A DNA stretch of 64,000 bases from assembly GCF_009727055.1 (NCBI RefSeq), contig NC_052354.1, positions 49,773,600 to 49,837,599 on the forward strand. The letters are read 5' to 3'. The notes beneath the pieces are model-generated. The model saw nothing but the letters and a program-made list of their open reading frames with translations. It ran no database searches and had not been told where the DNA came from. Every line of letters starts with the position of its first letter. Within the stretch, counting starts at the first letter, position 1. The translations under genes and the position numbers were made by a program. Source of the stretch: Benincasa hispida. Its lineage: Eukaryota > Streptophyta > Magnoliopsida > Cucurbitales > Cucurbitaceae. Shown piece by piece: positions 36,359 to 49,600 of the stretch.

Positions 36359-36832
36359 AGGGGTGGTCAAGTGACCTAACAATCTAAACAACTCGGATTA
36401 CATCAACCCAAACTGTAAGAGTCTATGATTTAATTAGTCTTATTTTCAATTTGGGTTAAATTTTTTCTATTTTGTTGGGTTGGGTTGGAGTTTGTGTTGA
36501 ATAATTTTTTTGTCGAATTGACCAAACTAAGTTACTTATATATTATAAATAATATTATTCTTTTAGGATTGTTATGATTTTTTTTTTTTGGTTTAAAGTT
36601 TGTCATAGATATTAAGGATATTTGATACCTAACATTTGAGTTCTATGAGATCATTTAAGTTATATTTAAGTATTTTAAATTAATAAAAAACTAACAATAA
36701 TAACCTGCAATCCAACCTGAATTTTAGAGATTGGATTGGAGACTCTATTGGGATTTTTTGGGTAGCTAATTCGACCAATCCAAGTTTTCTAGTTGGTCTA
36801 AAAAATTCTCCCAACCCAATCAATATACCCCT
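36359..36832. mobile_element. Candidate hAT-type MITE with AGGGGTGG terminus
   Basis: The left end AGGGGTGGTCAAG and the right end ...TATACCCCT are short inverted termini of a 474-bp segment. The interior repeats gggttgggttgg near the left and the complementary cccaacccaat near the right, as in common plant hAT-related MITEs. The flanking 8 bases agree only in part (cactgact / aactctaa), so the boundary is tentative. Confidence 0.4.
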
Positions 36833-37479
36833 AACTCTAACCGAATGCCTGATTCTTCTAGTGAATGAGAGTGATTAAATGGATGTCTAGATAATAATGT
36901 TTCAAATAAAGAGTGGTCTCCTCTATTTATAGTATTTTGGGACACTTTATATCGCTTGGGCTTGGTTGACTTTGGGTCCGACTTTTGGACTTGTGCTTAA
37001 TCTAATCCCTTTTTAATAGGTTCTTTAAAATTTGGCTCAATCTATTTTAGTACCCTTGAGTAACTTAGCTTTAGGTCCAATCATCATGTGGCATAATGTT
37101 ACTGGACTAACTAACATTATCTTATCGATGAATCAATACTTAGATGAATGGTGTCATTTGATTTGTCAACTTTCATTTCTTTTAATTTAATTTGAGTACA
37201 CATATAAATTTGTAATTGATCTCAAATTTATCCCTCATTAATTTAAATTATGTTGAGGAAATTTTTGATTAGCCAAAAAAGTTCTATCATAAAAAATCTT
37301 AGACAAATTCACTCTTAAAACAACAATTAATATCTTGATATTGAGTTAAAATATGGTATTTTTGTCAACATTTTCTTAAATTGTATTTAATTTCAAGGCT
37401 AAAATTCTATATTAGTCAAAGTTCTTACATATTCCTATTTTAGTCACAAAACATTAAGCTTTTTTATCCTTCTCTAAAT
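36833..37479. other. AT-rich spacer, no gene seen
   Basis: No frame, repeat family or RNA gene that I can support. Confidence 0.5.
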
Positions 37480-39438
37480 CAGGGGCGGCTCGAGATCATA
37501 TGAGGCCTTAGGTAAAAGTTTGATGGAAAAACCTTCATGTAGAAAATATTATCTAAAGTTTATTTTTCTTGTTTTTGAGATGCAAAATTATGTACTAAAT
37601 TTGATAATCCAAGTTCATTAATAAATCCTTTTCAATGGATAATATGACAAATCTATTTAATTTTTCTTGCGACATAGTTGACCTTAAATAAGATTTAATT
37701 AATTTTAATTTTGAAAAGCTTTTTTTCTGCAGAAGCAACCGTTATTGGTATTATTAATAATATTCTATAAGCAATATATGCATTTGGAAAATCATTTACT
37801 TTTTTATATAATTTATTATTTTAATAGGACAATCAATTTCATTTTGTAAGACTTCTCTTAATATTTTTAATTCAAAAAAATAAATCTAAACCGTTAATAT
37901 AAGAAAATTTATCATGTTTTAATGTATTTTCAAAATTAATACAATATCTTTTCAAATTATCATCATCTAGTGACTTTAAAAATTTCATACCAAAGAAGAA
38001 GTTAAAGATATTTTCATATACTATACATTGTTCAGATCTATCTTTAAGTGAAGAAATTGTTTGATGTATACTATAATAAAAATAATCAATTCTAAAAGAA
38101 TTTCAGGTGATCGTGTTTCTTCAATGTCAACATTCTCATCAAATTATTTTTTCTTTGAATCATTCTTTTTTCACAAATATTGGTTGTATTTTCATATCAT
38201 TTACAATTTCTTTAGCTGGAATTGTAGCATCTATGAATCCATTTTCTCTATATTTTTCTAAAAATGAAACTAAACCTTTCAAGTGATCTAAAGTAACATC
38301 AATATGCATATCCTTTTGTTATAAGACTTTACTCATAGAATTTACAACAAATAAGATACCATACCATATAATCATGCCTAACAGGAATTCAAAATTTTCA
38401 AATTCATAAGTAGTTAAATAATTAGCTTCACTTTTCACTTTAGGATCTTCACTAGTTTCTCCTAATTTTAATAAAGCATCCCTTATTTGAAGTACTTGAA
38501 ATTTTATTGCTTTATCACTTTCAATTCAACTTTCTCATCTGTTTGTGATAATGGATTGATAGTCAAGTTGGTTATGTGATCTAACAAAAGTTGTCATCGT
38601 TTTGTAGACAAAGAAAATAAAGAATAAATACGTTGCGCAACTCCAAAAGATGTCATAGATCTATGACATGAGCTAACCATGTTAGAAAGTACTAGATAGA
38701 GATTATGACAACCACAAGTATATAGAAACTCTAGGATTTATTTCGAGTAATCTTTTTTGTACATCTTGTTGTTTTCCTTTCATATTAGATCCATTGTCAT
38801 ATCCTTACCCTCTTATATTCGATATATCAAGTTTAAGATCTGTAATTGTGTTTATAAGCACATCAAATAAACCTTTCTCAATGTATCTTCAACTTTTAAA
38901 ATTCTAAAAAATATTCTTCTATTTTTATTAGACTTGTTGAAATATTAACACACCTCAATATAAAAGGCATTTGTTCTTTATGACTTACATCAGGTGTACA
39001 TCTAATATAACATAAAGATATTTTGCTTCTTTAATTTTTTTTCAATAATTATATATTTTTTTATTTCAAGTCTTAATAGTTGTATGAGTTCATTCTGTAT
39101 ATTACGTCCAAAACAATAATAATGAATTTCTTTATTTTGAATACGACGAACATGTTCTTACATTATTGGATCAAATTCTACAAACATTTCAATTAACCTT
39201 AAAAAAATTTCCATTATTCTTGATAATTTTTTTTATTACTTCCTCGAAATGCTAATTTTTTTAGCAAAATTTTTAACAAAAGCAATAATTCGCCTTAATA
39301 CTTTATTCCAATATTCTTTTTCTTTATTAATTAATTCTTGAACATCTTTGTCAATTGTTTTATTTTTTAACAATCTAATTTGTAAATCAACTAATAACAA
39401 TCTAATACTTTATTCCAAGCATCCATATTAGATATGTG
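37480..39438 (-). pseudogene. hAT transposase relic (DUF4371/hAT dimerisation type), 5' part split off
   Basis: The left terminus CAGGGGCGG (37,480) is the usual terminus of plant hAT elements. The minus strand then yields, in broken frames, the hAT C-terminal dimerisation region (FPNAYIAYRILLIIPITVA, about 37,725-37,790) and, further right, the transposase core with QGYDNGSNMKGKQQDVQKRL near 38,730-38,805, followed by RIYSLFSLSTKRW near 38,600. Several stops are present. The copia LTR starting at 39,439 cuts the element, so its N-terminal part and right terminus would lie beyond the window. The presumed 8-bp target sequence on the left is CTCTAAAT. Family placement is confident; function is lost. 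Confidence 0.8.
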
Positions 39439-41461
39439 TGAAGGAACTCTAAATCTAGAGAACCAATGAGCGGAAGCAGATCGTTCCAAATCCCATCATG
39501 AAAGAATATAAACATTTACAATCAAACAGAACAGTTATGCATCAAAGATAAAATTATAGCATGCTTCAAGGTTAAATACAAAGGATCGAGTAAACATACC
39601 TTTGAAGAACTCTTTCTTCTAGTATTTCCTCGATCAAACTCGAACGCGTTGATCAGCACGAACGCAACGAGCAAACTCAACAAACAACACAGACTGTCAA
39701 ATCCTTGATCACAATCGAGTAAAACTCGATCCTCGATCCTCGAAGTGAACTCGACACTACCACTCGGCTACCTTGGTATTCTCGATGTGAGAATCCAGGG
39801 GGTGTGGGCTCTATATGGATTTGGGTAGAGGTATGGAGGAACTGGACGATTGAGTAAGTGGGAGAAGGAATAAGCCTATTGTATAGACTTGTGTACTCAA
39901 TCGTTTAGCAAGCGAGTAATTATCGTATAGAATACTCGACACTCTTATCGTTTTTTCTCAATAAGTAATCTGATTACTTTGTCTCCTTTTTGCGTGGAAT
40001 GACAAAATGAAAACTATTTTCACTTTATCCATCAGTTAGCCATAAACTGATTACAACCTCCTACTAAGGTGGTTATTTGGAGAAAACCGAAATCAATTAT
40101 CTTATAATTAATTTATTATAAATAAATATAATAACTAATTTATCATATTATATTTTTATAACTTATAGTTTTAATATCACATCATATGCAATATATAAAT
40201 CATAGTTATTTTTCTCCTTTATGGCATTTAATATAAATCATATTTATATTAATTCTTCCAATAAAATAATGTATCAAATACATTAAATCAATTATATTAC
40301 ATATAATTGAATTAATTTAATTATATCATAAATCAAATTCCCTCTTGTTAATTTGAATACTTCAAACTAACCCAAAAATGGATTCTTAACTTTATCCAAG
40401 CTACCAAGGAGACCTTATAGATCTATGGCTCAAAGCTCCAACGGTACGTGAATAACTGACTAAACTCTTTAATCACGATATCCACCATCTGTTAACTGCC
40501 AGGCACTCCACTAAGGACTGACAGCTGTACTCTTCGCACTACAGATATATTTTTGTGTCCATCGGATATAACCAATCAACAGTACGATGACCCTTCACAA
40601 ATCACTCGTAAGTATAGTTGGGCTAATTTACCGTTTTGTTGCTATAGTTATATCTAACTCCTTAAGTACCACTGATCCCTTTAATGAACAATACATCATA
40701 GTCCCACTATGAGTAAACCCTTCTCGAGCCAAGAGAAGGTGTGTCACTACATTGTTCAAGCCCCGAAATCAGCCTTTAAGGGAGCAATTTATCTACTTAC
40801 CCTTGTTTTGGGTAAGAAGTGAATTTCGTCTTGTGTAGCTGAATTCCCAGCTCCTCAATCAGACAAATCCCCAAAGTGGTAGGTTTGAGTCGGTGATCTG
40901 GCCACTCGTACCCATGCAAATCAAAGGACCGCCCTTATAGGCAGGAGTTTACAACTCACGCAGGATTAAGATCATGTTACCTATGGTCATCCTAGTGAAA
41001 TGAAAGTCTCTATCATGAACGACATTACTAACGAGACTAAACATTTCGTGGTTCGGTCTTATACAAACTTCTTTGTGTAGAACATCCCCACTCGCATGTC
41101 TAATACACGAATGATTAGGATCAGACAATTTATAGCACTTTATAACATTTATAACACCTACAAAGTGAGCCACACTCATAATGTCACCAAGATAAGGCTT
41201 CCCTTATTTATCCATATACTACAGACTATTTAGGTTATCACTTAAAGCACGATCCACTTGTATGCCTCCACAACATGCTTAAGTTACAACGATAACTAGG
41301 GACTTTAGTTTATTGGTTTGTGGTTAATGCAACTAAAATATCTCATATTTCATAGACTAAAGTGAATAAAATATATCATATTATATATCACAAAACTGTT
41401 TATTCATACAAATGTTTACAAACTACAGAACCCTACGAGATTTAGGGCATCAACCCCAACA
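39439..41461 (-). repeat. 3' LTR of the minus-strand copia
   Basis: On the minus strand it starts TGTTGGGGTTGATGCCC at 41,461 and ends ...GAGTTCCTTCA at 39,439, length 2,023 bp. The 5 bases outside the left end are ATGTG; the partner lies beyond the window. It is the same family as the LTR at 56,992-58,021 but twice as long. Confidence 0.88.
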
Positions 41462-41476
41462 ATCTTCCATTTATCC
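41462..41476 (-). promoter_or_regulatory. Decayed polypurine tract of the minus-strand copia
   Basis: The minus strand reads GGATAAATGGAAGAT against the GGACATGTGGGAGAT of the copia at 20,533. Confidence 0.65.
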
Positions 41477-41960
41477 TAAAGTTAGTGGGGTATACAAGAT
41501 AACCACATTACAAGTACACAAAACAATAAACTAGGGCACAAATGGCCAGTATAACATCTCTCACTTGCTAGTCCAGCCTTGTGGTCGATCCTGGACCATA
41601 CTGTTCAGTTGACCCTCCAAACACTTACATCCCGTGAAAGCCCTTCGTAAAATGGTAATCAACACATGTGCTCCGAAAGCCATCTTCGTAACAATCACGC
41701 CCCTCGATGCACAATCTCTCTGATGAGATGGCTCATTCCATCTATATGCTTGTCGCGCTTAATGACTCCGAGGCTCTCGGGAATCACCATAGCATACTAT
41801 TATCACAATACAAGGTGTGATGAGCCTAGACCGTGTTTGGAACCAACTTCCAGAATCATCAAGAAAACTTTCTGAGGCAAACGGCCTCTTCTAGCAATTT
41901 TCAGCAAACCGCTAAACAAGACTCGACCTCCATGGTTGGAGTCCCGAGCGATGCACCCCT
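41477..41960 (-). pseudogene. RNase H end of the minus-strand copia pol (distal piece)
   Basis: Minus-strand frames show the tail of the copia RNase H (MSHLIREIVHRGA, then the region equivalent to EHNVADPFTK, with frameshifts). The sequence at 41,960 joins in register with 55,348: the pair rebuilds the WRSTKQGC... segment that the insertion at 41,961 broke. Confidence 0.8.
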
Positions 41961-43785
41961 TGTTGGGTTTTATGTTCTAAAACTCGTGGTATGTAAACAA
42001 TGGAGCTTATTCTGAAAATTCAATAAAGGTGTTATTGAATAGATCTATTGCTTGAATAGAAATCCAATAAACCTAAAAGCCCATTGACTATTGGATGAGT
42101 ACTTGAACTTTATGTGGAGACATAAAGGTGGACCACGTTCGAGTAAATAGTCAAAATGATCTATAGTACATGGATAAAATTGGGTACCTTATTCTGGTAA
42201 CTCTATTGGATACGATCTGCTCTGTAGTTGTTACAGAGAGTTGTAAAGTGCTACAAACGAAGTCATCCTAATTCGTTCATGTTGGACATAAGGAGTGGGG
42301 GTGTCTTTGTGAAAAAGAGTTTGTACAAGATCGGACCATGAAATGAGTCACTCTTATTTTATAACGTTGTTTGCTGTTTAAAACTGACTATTTCAAAGCG
42401 ATGACCTAGGTAACTTGACCTTAATCCTGAGCTAACTATGAACTCCTGTTTATTTGGGATTGCCTTTAGATTTGCATAAGTGAGGGTTGGCTCAACAGCG
42501 CCGGCTCAATATGACTGCCATTTCAGGGGTAAGACTGGATAGATAGCTGGGGACATAGGGTGCAACAGGGAATTCACTCCTACCCGCTTTAGGGATAGTA
42601 GAGAGGTTGTTCCCTTAAGTGCTGATTCTAGGGCTTGAATAAGGGATCCCGCCCTCTCATTTGGCATGAGAGAAACATGGTTTTGTGATTGGATCACAAA
42701 ACAATTGTTCATTAGGGGATCAATGGGGACTTAAGGAACAAGAGGTGATTTCGGGGGTAAAATAGAGATTTAACCCAGCCGTTATTACGAACAACCTGTG
42801 AAGGGTTAACTTACTAATCATGGTTATATCGAGTGAACATAATATATCTACAGTGAGAGGAGTTCAACTATGGGCTATAGTGGAGTGACCCATTAGTTAA
42901 CGAATGAGGATTAGATCGGTCTAATGAGTTTAGCCGATTAATCTTGGATCGTTGGAGCCCATGATCTGTAGGTCCATAAGGTCCCCCTACTAGTTCGGAA
43001 ATGGATTAGCTCTAGAGTAGCGTGATAAGTTAATTTGAAACGTTCAAATTAGAATCAAACGGAATTGAAGAAAATATATTTAAATATGATTTAAATATAT
43101 GAAGATGAATTTGTGTAAAAATTAATTTAATATTAGATATAAATTAATTAGAATTATTTAAATTGTTTAAATAATTATTTATTAATTTTATTAGAAAATT
43201 AATTTTTAAAATTAATAAATTTTGATTTTATAAATAAAATATGATTTTAAAAATAGATTTTAGAATTGAAAAATAACACAAACTTGAAAAAATGGGTTTT
43301 TTTCAAGTCATCTTCAAGTAGCTTACAACGAACTCACCACTTCTCCTTTGGTTTACTCCAAGTATGAGTTGCATCCCATGCAACACATCTCTTTGCATGA
43401 TAGTCTGCAATATATTGAAGAGATTGGAGTGAAGAAAAGAGAGAGAACCGACTGAATTTTTGCTGAAAAATTCAGATGAAGAAGGTGCTCTTCAATGGGT
43501 TCTGTTCAGTGAGTTTTCTCCATATTTCCTATGATTCTAGCTTATTTTGAGTCCCACAACTCAATCTAGAGCACCAAGAGGATAGTAGGGAAGATCTTGT
43601 GGTGGTCTACACAAGGATTCAGAGGATTTTGCAGCTGAAAATGGAGATTTCGTTGGTTCGGCCAAGGTATGTTCATGAAACCCATTATACTTTGTTTTTA
43701 GCATGTTTCTTTTCAACTAAAATTAATGAATTAGAATGCTTATGGATCCTGATTTCTTCCATTGCGTGATGGTGTCGTTCCAACA
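41961..43785 (+). repeat. 5' LTR of the gag-only copia
   Basis: 1,825 bp, family of the three solo LTRs in this window. Confidence 0.92.
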
Positions 43786-43787
43786 AT

Positions 43788-43799
43788 TGGTATCAGAGC
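43788..43799 (+). promoter_or_regulatory. Primer-binding site, initiator tRNA-Met type
   Basis: TGGTATCAGAGC, two bases after the LTR. This is the canonical form of the site. Confidence 0.93.
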
Positions 43800-46489
43800 A
43801 TCTTATAAGCATTCAATTCGGATTAATTCTGGTTTGGTGGGTGTTTTATATGAAAATATGAAACTGCTGTAATGATATGGTTTTCTGAGTTTTGGCCTTT
43901 AATTTCTCTTTGATTTCCCATTTAAATTTGTAATTGGCTCTTGCTTGTTGAGCTTTAATGTCTTCCCAAGATTTTGTAATTTATTTGGATTCATTAGAGT
44001 TGAAATTAAGCTGTAATTCAAAGAAACAAGTGAAGGGGCCGAGTTGCAGATTCCAGACGATCAGCCTCTATTCATATCGTCGTTAAGCTTCAGTAGCTAA
44101 ATGATCGTTTAGCTTCATGCGTTAGAAGATATGAAGGAAAAGCTAAGCGATCGTGCAGCTTCGGACGTTAATCGTTTAGGTGTTGTGTGCTAGACGATTG
44201 TTTAACTCGGGAGCTAAATGATGCATTGTTTTGCTATGCGATGGCACTACACGATCGTGTAGCTTTGGGTAGGAGCTAAGCGATGAGGCGAAGAGCTATA
44301 CGATGGCACTAAGCGATCGCTTACACAATCGATTACCTTTGATCGGGATCTAAGCAATGCGGCGAAGATCTATGTGATGGCACTGAGCGATCTCTTAAAC
44401 GATCGCTTACCTTTGATCCGGAGCTAAGCGATGTGACGAAGAGCTATGCGATGGCACTGAGCAATCGCGTAGATGATCGTTTACCTTTGATTCGAAGCTA
44501 AGTGATGCGATGAAGAGCTATACGATGGCACTGAGTGATTGTTTACATGATCGTTTACCTATGAGCAGTAGCTGAGTGATGCGTCGATTGCTATACGATA
44601 GCACTAGGCGATCGCTTACCTCGAGCACGCGCTAAACGATCAAAACGCGGTGCTAAACGATGGAGCTATGCGATAGTGTTTGACACTAAGCGATCGTGTA
44701 GCATCCTCCAGTGCTAGACGATTACACTAATATGATAGAAGGCGAACACTATACGATCATGTAGCTTTGTTAAATGATAGGCATTGGTTACTAAACAACC
44801 AAGCAAACGCTAAACAATCAAGCCCAATGCATGACGATGGTCTTCAATGCTAAATGATCTAACTTAGCGAGATGTTGGGCGAAAGCAAGATCAGTCGGTT
44901 TGACTGGTTCTCTTAAGATTTGGTTCGATTCAGCTTCAAATGGTTTATGGTTGGTCCGGTTCAGTCTCTGCTGGTCCAGTTCAGACGGTTTGGGTCCAGT
45001 TCAAGCGGTTTTGGAGTGGTTCGAGCAGTGTTGAAGTTGTTTTTGTAATAGTTTGGCTTTTGCTTGCTTTTTTTTGCCAAAACTAAAACCATATCGGTAC
45101 GTAGTTAATTATTTATGCATTGGATGTATGTTATAATTAAATAAATCTTGTATGTGCATATAGTATGCCATTTAGATTTAAAATCCCACCATAGGAAGCA
45201 TGCAACATGCATTGAAAGTATGTTATAATTTGTTATAATATATAGTATGCATGTTAGGGTTTCTTGTATTTAATATAAGTGTTATATTAGATATTAAATG
45301 CCTATATGTTGTGGATGTTTAGCATGTCTAAAGTTTTATAAGCTTTTATAAAATTGGGTTAGACATTTAAAATCCATAACGAAGAACAGCTGCATGCTCA
45401 CGTAGGTTAACCACTTGTTTTAATTAGTTAAAATAGGTCGTTAAACTTGTAAAACTAGGTGTACAAACTCAACCGATATATAATCCTGTCGAAGGTTGGG
45501 GGCATTTAAGTTGACGGTCTATAAAACACCTTCTACCTGGGGATTATGGCCGAATAATTGACCGTTGGTAACCAGTTTTATAAGTATTCGTGAACGATGT
45601 GAGGTAATAAAAGTGTTTATCACCTAGACATTGAAGGTTTAAGTCCACTTATAAAAGTTATACATGGATAAACCATATAGACTTAGGGTTATTTTTAATT
45701 AGCCGAAAAAAAAAAACCTAAGTACAAGGTTACCCAAACATTAGAACACTTCAGTGGTAGTGAATAACTTCTATATGATAGAGTTATTGGAAAACTTCAA
45801 CGGGAAATTAATAACATACGCGGTATGTTATTCTTAGCTATCGCATCCCTAAGAGTTCACAATCTGGATTTAAGCGGTATTTCGTGTCACCCTGGGAGTG
45901 ACCTTCCTACGGAGAGTATTTTTTAGCTTAAATTTAGACTTTGGTGAATAAGGGGAAGTTGTTCGAACAAAAATCAAGTGTATGATTTCAACTGCCACAT
46001 CTCCACATAGTTCACACCGTGAGATTCATATGACGCTTCGTGTCACCCTGGGAATGACCTCCCTACGGAAAGCAGATGTATGCGTCAATACCAAGGTGAA
46101 CGGAGGAAGTAGTTCATAGTAAGTGGATGAAAGAAATGTGTCAATATATTCTACGGTCTCCTCCATTAGTTTGGATCATGAGATTCCTATGTTGCGCCTG
46201 CTGGTTAGCTTTAAGCGGCCCTTTACTAGTCGTTTAAACGACGGCTATCCCCACGGAGGGTTGTACATAGGATTCGGAACAACCCAGGCTTCAGTAAAAT
46301 GAATAGGTTTTATAGTTCTGTCTTGGGTATTGTTTTCTATTTTCAGAGTGATACTCATCTGCTCTATAAGATCCGAAAATGGCAGGTCTATACTTACATA
46401 ATTATTAAGTGTTAATAATGTCTGACCAAAAGCAGTACCTAAATGACTATCGGAATATGAGTTATTTTGGAGGTAGTATTTAGTCAAGA
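43800..46489 (+). other. Leader of the gag-only copia with CGATCG tract and duplicated block
   Basis: 44,050-44,880 is a long tract in which GCGATGG/CGATCGC units recur about every 20-50 bases (for example cgatcg at 44,148) in a loose higher-order repeat (gcgatggcactgagcgatcg variants). At 45,877-46,175 a cgtgtcaccctggga(g/a)tgacc block occurs twice around 155 bases apart, and AGTAAGTGGATGAAAGAAATG follows at 46,118, matching the leaders at 15,849 and 60,038 in order and spacing. An antisense frame over 46,245-46,586 is not a gene. Confidence 0.7.
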
Positions 46490-47310
46490 ATGTCTTGATG
46501 TAGTATCGTTGCAAAAGAATAATCTTGGGTAAATTATTAAAATTGCTAAAACTTGATTGGGGATAATTATGTGAATTAGAAATCAAATTTAAACACGATA
46601 CTTGTGATAGACGATTTGCGGTTTATCTTAACTGAGGAATGTCCTCCCATTCCTAGCTCTAACACAAACCGAAATGTTCGGGATGTATATGACAGATGGT
46701 ATAGCCTGTGTTTATATCCTCGTCAGCTTATTTGATGTATTGACAAAAGAAGCATGAGGTTATGAGTACTGCCAAAGAGATTGTGGAATCTCTGTGAGGG
46801 ATGCCATTAAGCACGTTTACAATAGTCGCATCAAAGTGGGAACCTATGTTTGTGAACATGTCCTAGATATGATGGTCCACTTTCACAAGGCAGAAGTAAA
46901 TGGTGCTGTCATAGATAAGAGAAGTCAAGTTGGTTTTATTCTAGAATCTCTTCTGAAGAGTTTTCTACAATTCTAAATGCATTAATGAATAAAATTTGAC
47001 TACTCTACTGAATGAGCTATAGGCTTACCATATAATGTTGAGAACAAAGAGTCTGATGCCAGAAGTAAATGTTACTACTGCCGAGAAGTGAGGAATGTCC
47101 TTCAAGCCTGAAGTTGCTTCCTCTTCAAAGAGTAAGAGTATTCTTGTGAAGAAAGGCAAAGTAAAAGGGAAGAAGAAGCCTACTAGATTAAAAGGCAAGG
47201 ATAGTGCTGCAAAGGAAAATATTTCCACTACAACGAAGAGGGGCACTAGAGGAGACATGCCCTCAATATCTTGTCGAGAAGAGAGTAGAGAAAAGGTAAC
47301 CAGGTTAACT
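46490..47310 (+). pseudogene. Copia gag pseudogene
   Basis: Frames with stops give the gag UBN2 region: LIGDNYVN, LNTILVIDDLRFILTEECPPIP and RNVRDVYDRW, then (46,794-46,976) VCEHVLDMMVHFHKAEVNGA, and a basic linker followed by a degraded zinc knuckle (FHYN, about 47,220). Part of gag between 46,720 and 46,800 is shortened compared with the copia at 16,374. Several stops and frameshifts are present, so no gag protein is expected. Confidence 0.8.
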
Positions 47311-47526
47311 TGACCCTGGGACCATTTGCTTAGCTCATCTAGTGGGAGAAGTTGCTACTTGGTTTTAACTGTTAAATCTTGTAAAGAACAAATTGTATAT
47401 ATTTTATGTTAAATGAAATGTTCATTTTCAAAAATTATGTTTGTTTTAGTAACCTCTGTTGAGAATCAAATTGTTAAATGCCATTTGTAGATATTCAGAT
47501 ATCTAAATGGCTAGATCAAAGTATAG

Positions 47527-49576
47527 TGATGACGGGCAGAAATGCACGTCATTATAGGCCTTTTATTTAGAATTATGAGGGCCGTTAAGTAGAATATGCG
47601 ATGATTATATTAGGAATTCATGTGAAAACGAGTTTGCATCGATCGGCATTAAGAATCTTGGCTAACCCAATATTAAGCGTTGTTATGCGTTCAATTATTT
47701 ATTTTTGTAGCAACCGCAGAAAGCGATAGCATATGCGGAAGCCAGGCTATCGCAAAGACGACCGCATGTGGGGAAGCTCTCCATCACAGAGATGAACGCA
47801 TATGTTTGACGCATGGATGTTGCAGCTATTAACCGCATGCGTCCATCGCATAGAAGTTGCGGCTGTCAAGTGAATGTGGTCATCGTAGAGAGATTGTGAC
47901 TACAAAATAATAACCATAATAGAGGGATGACTGCAAGGGTGGTGGAATGCATTGTTACTCTAGAAGCCAAGCATGAATGCATACCTCGGGAGTATCAAAA
48001 GGTGATGTTGACATTTCACCTACCACACCGTTAGCAACAAAGATTCAGAAAAGAACCATCGTGTCATGAGTGTCAGATTCAGAGCAAGTCCATAACGTCC
48101 CTCAAGCCGTTAGTTGCAGAATTTCAGAGAAGGACCATTAATGCTGTCAGTGACCAAGCTTTATCAATAGAAGCTAATAAGTAGAACTTCAGAGGATCCG
48201 GGGTTTTCTGCCTAAAGGAAGATCCCTGTGATCCAAACGAAAGCGTGAGAAGATAACGTGAGAGTTCTTCATCCCCTCAACCATTCTGAGTGACGACCGA
48301 AGCCTTCGCCGAAGTAAAGCTCGAGAGAGTCTACACCATTGCCCACCCATAGCACCACCGGCAGCCTTGACACACATCTGATGGAAGCAAGACATGGCTT
48401 CCATCCACCCCTCCATTTCTCTTCTATTTTTGTATTGTATTGCATTTTGGCTTAAGAGATTAATACATTTTGTGATCAATGCATTTCTATATTTCCTTCG
48501 ATTCCATCTCCATCTTCATTTACTTAGTATCCTTTACTTTCATTGCACACTAAGTAAGATTGCTAGAGTATTGCATACTTAATCATGTGACATAGGGATA
48601 TGAAACATGTAGCAAACCACCGGGAGGTGTGCGTTGCACGGGTGTTGTAAGAAAACCTTATTTTCTTAGTGTGAAGTTGTAGCAATGCTTGTCTATAAGT
48701 GGACGCAATGCTTGTCTCTGTGTAGAATCAGTAGCAACTAACTTCCTGTGAGGGTAAGTGGTTGGTCGCATTAAGCAATGTAAGCAAGTGTTCACTAGAG
48801 ATAGGAATAATCTTACGTCAGCCAGGTTTATGCGGTTACCTTATCTATGAGCGCATCATTCATCATTTAGGCATACTTGGGAGAGTAGTCTTAAAAAAAA
48901 CTAAATCTAAGACTCGAGAGAGCGGATTGGATCACATAAGCAAGAATGAGGAACTTAGGAATAAGCTCTGTTTGCTACTACACAGCGTATGCACCCTTTA
49001 AGTAGAATATGGTAGTATGCGGTCATCTTGCTTGTGTGTGAGAACACGTGAGCGGGAATGTAGAGGCTTAGAAATAGGCTTCTCGACACTATCGCATATA
49101 CATCGTATACGTCTACGTCAAGTGTGTATAGCATGATCACATAGCTTGCGTTGGCTGGGGTTACCCTTGCGGTCAAGCTTAGTGTTGCAGTGAAGACATC
49201 TTCCCCTTTTTATCTATTTTTCCATGCATTTTACTATGCGTTAACAGTTATCGTGTCTCTACCTCTCAGTCATACTTCCACCGCTTAATCTGTTAGTTAG
49301 GAGTAGGAGTAGTTCATAGCCTATAACCCCCATCATTCTTTTATTTCTTCGCCGCAAACACATTACCACATAACATTTAGCTACAAGTCCCTGAGTTCAA
49401 CCTCAGATCACCCGAGAAACTTGCATTCTCGTTATACTTGGCGAGAATATAAGAAAACTAGGAACGCATGGTCACTGCATATAAGATCAACGCATACATT
49501 CCATTCCAACGCATGAGAACAAACGCATAACCTAAGACATGCATCGCATAATTGCGCTGCCAAATTTACGTCACCA
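47527..49576 (+). repeat. 5' LTR of the gypsy element
   Basis: 2,050 bp, TG...CA. Minus-strand frames in it (48,189-48,479; 48,955-49,176) recur in the other LTR (51,734; 52,491) and are conserved only because the LTRs are copies. Confidence 0.93.
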
Positions 49577-49582
49577 AGTTTT

Positions 49583-49600
49583 TGGTGCTGTTGCCAGGGA
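49583..49600 (+). promoter_or_regulatory. Primer-binding site, tRNA-Asp type
   Basis: TGGTGCTGTTGCCAGGGA. The plant tRNA-Asp-complementary site known from Athila/Tat elements is TGGCGCCGTTGCCGGGGA; the three differences are all C-to-T or G-to-A changes. Confidence 0.8.

Noticed and set aside
43788..43799. tRNA-like sequence TGGTATCAGAGC
   Set aside because: It is the complement of a tRNA 3' end at the expected distance from an LTR, so a primer-binding site and not a tRNA gene.
46245..46586. 113-codon minus-strand frame that looks like a real protein
   Set aside because: It lies antisense to the leader and gag start of the gag-only copia, whose sense-strand gag motifs are recognisable in the same bases. 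I saw no family match to support it.
48189..48479. Minus-strand frame repeated at 51,734-51,952, suggesting a conserved gene
   Set aside because: Both copies lie at the same place in the two LTRs of the gypsy element; they are alike because the LTRs are copies.
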